Source: Oreohelix idahoensis (taxonomy: Eukaryota > Mollusca > Gastropoda > Stylommatophora > Oreohelicidae). From it: DNA of 64,000 nucleotides. The translations under genes and the position numbers were made by a program. Positions within the stretch are counted from its first letter, which is position 1; each line of letters opens with the position of its first letter. Shown piece by piece: positions 56,040-64,000 of this stretch. Location of the stretch: contig JAMPIV010019860.1 of the NCBI GenBank assembly GCA_024509875.1, positions 1 to 64,000 of the forward strand, read 5' to 3'. The notes under the pieces were generated by a model. That model saw only the letters and a list, made by a program, of their open reading frames with translations, was not told where the DNA came from and made no database searches.

Positions 56040-58990
56040 GAGATAAAATGCCCATTTAAAAAATGAGACGATTCTCAAACGAGAAGCGAGTTCGGTCGTC
56101 CCCGACACATGAATGGAGGGCAGTGACATGAATGTCAGAGTTACCTGAATGGTCAGGGCTATTGAAGTGAAGGGCCACCGGTAAATGTTTGCCATGATAG
56201 ATGTCATTTAAGTGCTCACGAAACCTGTCTGCCAAACGTCTGCAGTTTCACCAATATAGGTCATGTCACACCTCTTGCAGATGATAGCATAAATCAGGTT
56301 TCTGGATTCGCACGTGAAAGACTCCCCAATGGCAAATTTACCATTCGGAAAGGAGACTGCCTGCATTTGGAGTACAAAAGGACAGGTCTTACATATGCGG
56401 CTTTGGCACGGTTTAGTACCAGAGTGAGAAGGACTAGTTTGTCTCAAGCGACTATGTACAAGAATATCCCTAAAATTCTTATCCCTACGATATGCCACCA
56501 AAGGGGTATCACGAAACAACTCTCTGGTATCAGGATCAGAGTGGAGAATAGGCAGATGATGAAACAGAACTTTTTTCACCGCCAAACAGTGAGCGTGGAA
56601 AGTTAAGACAAGTTTGAGTCTGTCAGGTGTAGTAGTAGGTTTAGCAGTAAGTGCAACCTGATGAGTAACATGACTAATGCGATTAAGGGCATCAGATAAA
56701 ACTCTTTCAGGATAGTGACGTCGGCGAAAAAATTAACATTTCTTGAGCTCGTTGATGGAAATCATCTTCATTATGACATAACCGACGTAAGCGTAGAAGT
56801 TGAGAGTACGAAATGGAATTTTTACAGCTGAGAGGGTGAGAAGAGGTGTAAAGAAGGAAGCCATGAGCATCAGTAGGTTTATAAAAGACAGAGGTTGTAA
56901 GGCCAGTAGGAGTAATATTGACAGTAAGGTCAAGGAAGTTAACTGAAGTGGTAGAAATCTGAGAAGTGAATTTGATGGCAGGATGGAAATTGCCAACATA
57001 GTCAATGAATCTATGGAGGTTAACTTCAGACATATCTGTGACTCCAATACCATCGTCGATATAGCGACAGTAAAACTCAGGTAATGGTCCATCGTAACTT
57101 TGAAGCACCAAATATTCAAAGTGACCCATGAAGAGGCAAGCATAACTCGGGCCCATTTTGGTTTCCATAGCAACGCCACTAATTTGATTAAAGAACTGGC
57201 CATTGGATTCAAAAGAGTTGAGAGTAAGAACCTATTCTGCAAGGCGAAGAAGAGAACCTGTGCTAAAAGTGAGGTCAGTGCGTCTGTCGAGAAAAAACTG
57301 TAGTGCTTTAAGGCCACAGAGTATAGAATGGAAGTATAAAGCGAACAAACATCCAGAAGGAAAAGACGGTAAGTGTGGTCAGGTGTGAATTGGATGGAAT
57401 CAAAAGTAGTGATAGCATGGGTGGTGTCCTTCAAATAAGAAGGTAGATTGGCCACTAAGGGTTGCAAAATACTATCCAGGAAATCTGAGATACGTTCAGT
57501 GGGACAAGAGCAGGCTGAAACAATAGGTCGACCCAGATTGTCAATTTTATGAGCCTTAGGAAGCATGTAAAAGGAAGGTTTACCAAGACTACTATCAGGA
57601 ATATGGAGAGATTAGGCACTAGAAGGAAGGAGGTTATCTTGGATGAGATCACGAATAGTAGCATGAACAGTAAGATTATTGTGGACTGTGGCATCACCAG
57701 AACTGGGTGAGTAAAAGGTGGAGTTGCTGAGCTGTGAGACTCCTTCTTGAGTGTACAAGTCCTTTCGCCAAACTACCACTGCACCACCTTTATCGGCAGG
57801 TTTGATGATAATATCATCCCGCTTCTTAAGGGATGACAATGACCGCCACTCAGAAGTAGTCAAGTTAGATCGACATAGACGGGGTAGAGAAAGTTTATTA
57901 ATGTCATGCAAAGTGTTAGCAATATATAAATCGATAGCCGCAGAGGCACCTGGAGCAGGAGTCCAGTCAGACTTAGGTTTATCAAAATGACGAAAGATAT
58001 CCACATCTGGCTTAGAATCATTACCCTTCCTATGGTAATATTGACAGATCGTGAAAAAACTTTGCAACGGTGGGAGTTGGTAGTTAACATCTTGGAGCAG
58101 TAGAATATTTATCAAAACATGAGCATATAATAGAAGATTTATTTGTGGAACAAATTTTTTAACACTCTTAAAGATTTGTCCTGGGTTTTTTAGGTAAAAA
58201 TTTGGGAACGACATTATGGTAGCGTACAGGAGGTTATCTTGGAAAACCCCTAAAAGCCGAAACGACGTTGGGAACGTCACTTTTGTGTTCCGTGAAATTT
58301 GTTCCGTATTTTCGTTATGACTCATAACTGAATACTATATGTAGAATATCACTAAAAATCCTTCATATTCTAATTCTACATTCATTTATCTTTACTGTGA
58401 TGTATAATATGTGTGTCTTTGTTGTGTAATAACTCAGAAACTTTAGAATTTATAAAGGTACTGTTTTAAGGTACAAAAATAATTCTGGCAAAACTGATGA
58501 AAAAATTCCGGCCTGCAAGAGTTAAGACCTTTACTAAGAACAGACAATTCATCAGGAGATATCTGTAGATCAGGAGGAATGCAAATAACTTTGGTCGAAA
58601 TGGGAACAGGGGACGCTGAAGATTCAGAAGGAACATGAGGGCGGAGGCGACACAATTTTTCTTTTTTATGCATGCTCAGCCGAGTGTAGAGCTCTGTATT
58701 AGCATCATGAATAATAGTACGAATAAGAAGCAAGGCTGTCGGGTACGAAGAAGTCAGTAGACGATGTTGGTGAGTTAGGTTGGATTTTAACAGTTCCAAG
58801 TCAGTGAGCAGGCGTTAATGCATAGCAATAACACACCTCATACGTTGAAAGGAACACCTTTTATCAACTAATTGCAAGCGGTGCAGTACAGAAAGATGAG
58901 AGTGTCCAGTCGAAGGATGGAAGTGGGAAAGAAACCCTTTAGGGATAACTCTAATCCAAAGACAGTTATTAAGAAAAATTATAGTGACAT
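56040..58990 (-). pseudogene. Penelope-like element: RT plus GIY-YIG endonuclease, broken
   Basis: On the minus strand the N-terminal part (58990-58526: SHFHPSTGHSHLSVL, SPDELSVLSKGL) is cut by a MITE and resumes KKFVPQINLL. Then come DDIIIKPADKGGAVVVW, MLPKAHKIDNLGRPIVS, LFLLDVCSLYTSI, AMETKMGPSYACLFMG and the catalytic CRYIDDGIG. A Cys pair (RICKTC) precedes the GIY-YIG domain (LIYAIICKRCDMTYIGET; FREHLNDIYHGK; LHFNSPDHSG). These are the hallmarks of endonuclease-bearing Penelope-like elements. Breaks include a stop at 57612 and frameshifts near 57200, 56720, 56230 and 56070. The element reverse-transcribes its RNA at a nicked target in the nucleus when active. Confidence 0.85.
58163..58521. 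mobile_element. MITE of the TTAA-site family, copy B
   Basis: 359 bp between TTAA at 58159-58162 and 58522-58525. Most of it matches 33474-33791. Removing it and one TTAA restores the Penelope-like reading frame (GLK joined to KFVPQ), a clean empty-site test. About 40 extra bases near the left end distinguish it from copy A. Confidence 0.88.
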
Positions 58991-59260
58991 GTAAAGCGTG
59001 TTTTTTTGTATGTAGTGAAGGCTAAGGCAGTGGCAGTCCGAGATATGTCAGAAGGCATGAGAGAAAAGGAATTGGTGATAAAGGCATGAAGAGAAGAAAT
59101 CAAATGTTTCTGGTAGTGCACATTGAAGAAACGCAAACATATGAAAGAAGAGACGTGGATAATATAAAATGATCACAAAACGAAAACAGGGTAGCAGCAA
59201 TGAATTAGGTATAGTGTATAACAGAGAATGAGTAGGCTGCAGTAAAACTGGTAAAAACAA

Positions 59261-59450
59261 ATATATAAATTAAAAAATAATATGGTATGAAATCAATTTT
59301 ACGAGTAAACGGTACACATGAAACAAGGGACGTTTCGGGTTTTACCCTTCGTCAGCCACAGTTACGAACAGGTGACAAGGACAAGGACTACATATAGGTG
59401 CTACAAAAATCTATGATGATGAGGAAAACGCCAATTGAGCGATACATTAT
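59261..59450 (-). repeat. Penelope-like element terminal repeat, copy 2
   Basis: Upstream (5') copy relative to the minus-strand coding region; see 53093-53283. The copies differ by only a handful of bases and a small indel. Confidence 0.7.
59318..59361 (-). ncRNA. Hammerhead-ribozyme-like motif, copy 2
   Basis: Same layout as copy 1: CTGACGA (59355-59349), GGGTAAAACCC, GAAAC (59336-59332) on the minus strand, in the sense of the Penelope-like ORF. Confidence 0.45.
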
Positions 59451-59863
59451 CATATATACAGTTGTTCAGACAAACTATATCAGCATAATCCTTTCACATG
59501 TGCGCTAGTGGTTCTAATTTTTCCTGAAAGTTCAGAAGAACTTTGAAAGTATTTCTTGAAACTCAAAAACTTTGGAAACAAAATAGGAAAAACTAATTTT
59601 TTTTTTAAAAATCTACTATCATCATTGAAAATTTTAAGGTGGAGAAAGTGATACATTTTATGATTTAAAAAAAAAAAGATTTATTTAATCATAAATATAT
59701 TTTATTCCAAAATGTATTAGAATCAACAAAATAGTAGACATTTTAAAATTTATAATATTTCTTGTATTTTTAACATTCGGATAGCTTTGTATTCTTACTT
59801 ATGTCTTGATATTCAGTTTTTACACAGTGCTGATCTAGAATTATAGTAAGCATAGTAAGACTT
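59451..59863. other. No gene seen
   Basis: AT-rich stretch with A and T runs between the Penelope-like repeat and LINE-B. Confidence 0.4.
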
Positions 59864-59869
59864 CACCCG

Positions 59870-59912
59870 TGTGTTACCGGGGCCCGAAAGGGGAGCAAAG
59901 AATAGTAACACA
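59870..59912 (+). promoter_or_regulatory. Conserved stem in the LINE-B leader
   Basis: TGTGTTAC (59870-59877) pairs perfectly with GTAACACA (59905-59912) around a G-rich loop (CCGGGGCC.GAAAGGGG). GTGTTAC/GTAACAC is also kept in the copy at 24104. It lies at the extreme 5' end, where RTE-type LINEs may carry self-cleaving ribozymes or promoters. I could not fit it to a hepatitis-delta-like fold. Confidence 0.35.
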
Positions 59913-59958
59913 CTTCCCTTTCATGCATGTCGTAGAAAGCGACTAAGGAGGGTTGGGC

Positions 59959-62900
59959 ATGGGGCTGGTTACCCCATCCTGTAAAAAGTTTAAACCACAA
60001 AAAAACACAAATATGGACAAGTCAAATAAGGAAAATAAAACAGAGCCATCCAAGACAGGAGAAGGTCCTCTTGCAGGGAGGCGTATGATGCAACACAGAG
60101 AAAACCGAAAGGAGTCTGTGTTGCTGACTAACCTTCTTTCTTCTAGGAGAACTTCCAGATTTGGCACCTGGAATGTTCGGACATTAAACAAACAAGGGAA
60201 AGTGGCACAAGCAGCAGAAATGAGGGAATATAAAATCGAGGTTCTGGGAATGTGTGAAACAAAGTGGAAGGGGGTAGACAGGAAGAAACTCATCACAGGT
60301 GAATTGGTGCTGTCCTCAGGACATGAAGATGAAAGTTCACACCACAGTGAAGGGGTAGCTCTTATGTTATCTAAAGAAACACAGAAAGCACTCATTGAAT
60401 GGGAAGCTGTTGGACCCAGAATAATAACAGCCACTTTTAAAACAGCTAAAAAGAAAATACATGTAAATGTCATCCAATGTTATGCACCAACTAATGACAA
60501 AGAAGAGTCGGTGAAAGATGCATTTTATCCTTTAGCACGCTGCAGTCGCATTATTGCGACAGAAGTACGCTATGCTCTGCCAGCTGGAGGCGCATTATTG
60601 CGACTGCGGATATCTTCGTTTTTTTAGCATTAGGACTTGTGTACACATGATTTCAGCCCCGGATGTTAAGTTGTAATGTTATTTGCAAGAGAGTTAGCTT
60701 CCGTTTCCGATCTTAAAAAAGTGATGGGTGTATCCGCGTTTATTTTTTGTAAATTTTTTTAATCGAAATGAATCGGCATCAACACGCGGCCATATTCACT
60801 CTAATTTTATTGGATTCTGACGCCATGCGGTGGGGATGAGATTTTTGTCTTTATAAGCGCTGATATCGGTTCTCAGAATATGTTTGATGGCTGAGATGGA
60901 AACGAAAGTAAAATGGCATTTCTAGTATGTATAATTTTCGGGGTTAGGATTAGGAATATCGGAAAGGTTTAATTTACGGCCGAATGTCACTGCTGGCTAG
61001 GGAGTTTGTTGCTTTGCTACTGATGATGGGTGTAACGAAAAGATCGTTATTTCATTTGTATTGGTCAAATGACTTTCATTGAGATACAAGGGATATGGAC
61101 TCTTCGTTTGTTGGTCATTTTTTTTAAATTTTAAAATTTAAAAAAAAAAATTTTTTTATTTTTTTTTATTTTTTTTTCGTTGTTTTCATCTTTCCTTTCC
61201 TTTCTTCCTATCACATCTAACATGTACACAAACAAATTTTATATCATCAGATTCATCATTCATTCATTTCTATACAGTCTAAAAATTAGAGCAATTGACC
61301 AAAAAACAAAAAAAACTATAGAATTTACAAGTCACTCACTATAAAAATGGGGGGTTGTGAAAAAGAATGCAGTGGTTGGGCAAGTTTTCTGAATTTTTAT
61401 GCAGCGTGCTAAAGGTTATACTAGACTACAGGAAATTATGGATAAAGTAAAAAGAAGAGACATCACAATTTTGATGGGTGACATGAATGCAAAGATAGGT
61501 ACAGTCAATACTGGATTTGAAGAAGTCATGGGCTAGGAATAATGAATGAAAATGGGGAACTATTCTCAAACTTTTGTGCTTCAAATCAACTGGCTATAGG
61601 AGGAAGCTTGTTTCCACATAAGAGAATACACAAGGCAACATGGATATCCCCAGACCATAGAACAGAAAATCAGATTGATCATATATGCATAAAGAAGAAG
61701 TTTAGATCATCATTGTAGGATGTAAATGTATATAGAGGAGCAGATGTGGCATCAGATCACCACCTTCTGATAGCCAAAGTAAAAATGAAACTCAAGAGAT
61801 ATGCAACAATGCAAAATTATAGACAACAATTTAATGTAGGACATCTAAGAAATCAAGAAACAAGAGACAAATTTGTGGTCACAGTCTCCAACAAATTCCA
61901 AGTGCTCCAACAGCTGGAAGATGTAGAGAATACAGAAGACTATTGGCAGCAGGTCAAAACTGTATGGAATGAGATATGTGAAGAAATACTGGGAAAAAGT
62001 GAAAGACAACAAAAAGCAAGGAAAACAACAGAAACCATCGATAAGATAAAAGACAGAAAAAACAAGAAAGCAGATTTAAACACAAGCAAAACAAGAAGTT
62101 CCAAAGCCAAGGCTCAAGAAGTGTACACAGAAGCAAACAAAGAAGTAAAAAGAAGTATCAAAAGAGTCAAGAGGAAGTATATTGAGGAGTTGGCAAGAGA
62201 GGCAGAAGATGCTGCAGCCAAAGGAAATATGAGAGAACTGTATAGCAGCACAAAGAAGCTGACAGGGAAATACAAACAAACAAGTTGCCTCATAAAAGAC
62301 AAGAATGGGAAACTGCTCAGCAATATACAGGAGCAAATAAAGAGGGGGAGAGAATATTTTGCTGACCTTCTCAATAGACCAGCTCCACAAAACCCCCCAG
62401 ACATCCACCCAGCAGAAGAAGAGCTACAAATTAACGGTGAAAGACCAACGAAGGAAGAAATAAAGAAAGCCATAAAGCTTCTAAGAGATGGAAAAGCGGC
62501 TGGATCTGATGGCATAAAAGCAGATATCGACACGGCTACAGAGATGTTATATAAATTACTTGGTAAAGTCTGGGAAAAGGAGGAGATACTAGCAGAATGG
62601 AAGGAAGGATATCTGGTTAAGTTGCCTAAGAAGGGAAATTTACAAGAGTGCACAAATTATAGAGGTATAATGTTACTATCAGTGCCAGGAAAAGTATTAA
62701 ACAGGATTATCCTTGAGAGATTAAAAGAGTCCATAGACAAGAAACTGAGAGATGAACAAGCAGGTTTTCGACAAAACAGATCATGTACAGATCAGATAGC
62801 CACTTTGAGAATAATAGTTGAACAAAGTCTGGAATGGAATTCACCACTATACATCGGATTTGTGGACTAAAAAGGCATTTGACAGTGTAGACAGAGAATC

Positions 62901-63939
62901 ACTTTGGAAATTGATGAGGTATTATAGAGTTCCCCTGAAGATCATTAATTTAATAAAGAAAATATATGAAGACATGACATGCAGAGTTCTTCACGAAGGA
63001 CAGCTTACAGGACCATTTGGGATAAGAACAGGAGTGCGACAGGATGCCTCTTGTCTCCATTTCTTTTCTTACTAGCAATAGACTGGGTTATGAGATCATC
63101 GACAACATACAACAGAAATGGAATCCAGTGGACTCTGACTAAGCAGTTGGATGATCTGGATTTTGCTGATGACTTGGCTCTTCTGTCCCATAACCGTAAT
63201 CAGATGCAGGACAAATTGAAAACACTCGATGAGAAGTCACAGCAATTGGGTCTGAAAATACAAAGGGAAAAGACAAAAGTAATGAGAATAAATGCAGGTA
63301 ATGATAACAGGGTTGAACTTGAAGAAACACCAATACAGGATGTGGAATCGTACACATATCTTGGCATTAATATAGACAGAGTTCGAGGGACAGACAGCGA
63401 TATCAAAATAAGAATACAAAAAAGCAAGAGGAGCTTTCATTGCATTGGGAAATATATGGAGATCAAGAGAAATTGAATCCAATACGAAAATAAGAATCTT
63501 CATCTCAAATGTCAAGTCAGTCCTATTGTATGGCTCTGAGACATGGAGAACAACAAAGACAACAACCAAAAAGCTACAGACTTTCATAAATGGGTGCTTG
63601 CATAGAATAGAGGGATTAAAATGGTATGACAAAGTTACCAACGTGGAACTGATGACAAGAACTAGATAATTGCCTGTGGAACAAGAGATGAGAAGAAGAC
63701 GATGGATAGGACACACACTGAGGAAACCTGTTGATAGCATTACAAGGCAGTCCTTGTTCTGGAACCCCCAGGGCAAGAGAGGCAGAGGTAGACCAAGAAG
63801 CACATGGAGAAGAGAGCTGGAAACAGAGGTGAAAATGATGAGGAGAACGTGGAAAGAACTTGAGATGATAGCCCGTGACAGGAGGACTTGGCATGTGTTT
63901 GTTGAAGGCCTATGCTCCTTTGGGAGTGGAGGGGAATGA
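59959..63939 (+). pseudogene. LINE-B endonuclease-reverse transcriptase, broken
   Basis: The ATG at 59959 opens MGLVTPSCKKFKPQKN. Endonuclease motifs are FGTWNVRTLNKQG, VLGMCETKWKG and VIQCYAPTND. The MITE at 60529-61415 interrupts, then LMGDMNAKIG, SNQLAIGG and ASDHHLLIAKVK follow. RT shows GKAAGSDGIKAD, LPKKGNLQECTNYRGIMLLSV, DEQAGFRQNRSC, KAFDSVDRES, RTGVRQ and the catalytic LDFADDLALLSH. The C terminus has YTYLGINIDR, LLYGSETWRTT and GRGRPRSTWRREL. Motifs fit RTE-like elements. Breaks: frameshift near 61532, stops near 61718, 62868 and 63667, and frameshifts near 63045 and 63425. Confidence 0.85.
60529..61415. mobile_element. 887-bp MITE with piggyBac-like ends in LINE-B
   Basis: Left end CCTTTAGCACGCTGCA and the complement of the right end CCTTTAGCACGCTGCA are identical over 16 bases. 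TTAT flanks it (60525-60528 and 61416-61419), and removing it joins LINE-B endonuclease codons (KDAFY to the following YTRLQEIM region). CC(C)TTT ends and a TTAA-like 4-bp target point to piggyBac; TTAT is a rare alternative target. Near the left end GTCGCATTATTGCGAC is a perfect palindrome, with a near-repeat CGCATTATTGCGACTGCGG 45 bases on. No transposase is present. Confidence 0.8.
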
Positions 63940-64000
63940 ATGGTAAGACCTGAGTCAAAGCATCTTCAGTTATAGTCATTAGATAATGACACTAAGTCTA

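Larger units (their letters stand above)
59864..63960 (+). mobile_element. LINE-B, essentially full length, with a MITE inside
   Basis: The 5' leader starts CACCCGTGTGTTACC, as in three other copies here. Endonuclease, linker, RT and C-terminal coding follow in order to about 63939. The 3' end lies near or beyond 63960 and no tail is clear within the window. It serves as reference for the fragments at 17658-24104, 31715-32160, 32610-32790, 36117-48190 and 51365-52585. Confidence 0.8.

Overview
This is a window of an invertebrate animal genome made almost entirely of transposable elements, many nested inside one another. It is AT-rich, has no operons or bacterial-type genes, and carries tRNA-derived SINEs, several LINE families, a Penelope-like element, a mariner, TTAA-site DNA transposons and two Ty3/gypsy-type LTR retrotransposons. 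That mix suits a mollusc or another marine invertebrate, but I cannot name the species. I see no complete, certain host gene. There are two possible spliced host-like coding pieces: a three-exon unit at 19023-19970 that lies inside a mobile element, and a terminal exon at 34099-34302 that a mariner has hit.

Layout. (1) 817-13882 is one LTR retrotransposon with a 5-bp target duplication (ATATA) and LTRs of about 2.5 kb. Its 5' LTR is split by a 2.2-kb CACTG-ended DNA transposon (3142-5325). Its 3' LTR is split by a 2.0-kb TG...CA insertion (10953-12938). Its coding region has gag, protease and integrase but no reverse transcriptase. (2) 15905-17655 holds LINE-A pieces. (3) 17658-24104 is an internally deleted LINE-B copy on the minus strand, split by a 2340-bp terminal-inverted-repeat element carrying the spliced unit (18280-20619) and by a nearly complete second LINE, LINE-2 (20794-23953). 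(4) 25441-28948 has a tandem duplication, a LINE-2 remnant and two SINEs. (5) 29129-30803 is a TTAA-flanked DNA transposon remnant. (6) 33474-33791 is a TTAA-site MITE, and 34282-35941 is a mariner carrying a SINE. (7) 36117-48190 is another minus-strand LINE-B, interrupted by a young Gmr1-like LTR retrotransposon (37330-46824) with an almost intact gag-protease-integrase-RT-RNase H reading frame. (8) 48196-52585 has SINE and LINE debris. (9) 53093-59450 is a Penelope-like element with hammerhead-like motifs in its terminal repeats and a MITE inside its ORF. (10) 59864 to about 63960 is a full-length but broken LINE-B on the plus strand, with an 887-bp MITE in its endonuclease.

How the parts relate. 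LINE-B is the commonest family and served as landing pad for at least seven later insertions, so its uninterrupted copy gives empty-site evidence for several insertions. Both LTR elements place integrase before reverse transcriptase (or keep traces of that order), which is the Gmr1-type arrangement within Ty3/gypsy. The Gmr1-like ORF is the only element here that looks close to functional. Most of the others carry frameshifts, stops or deletions.
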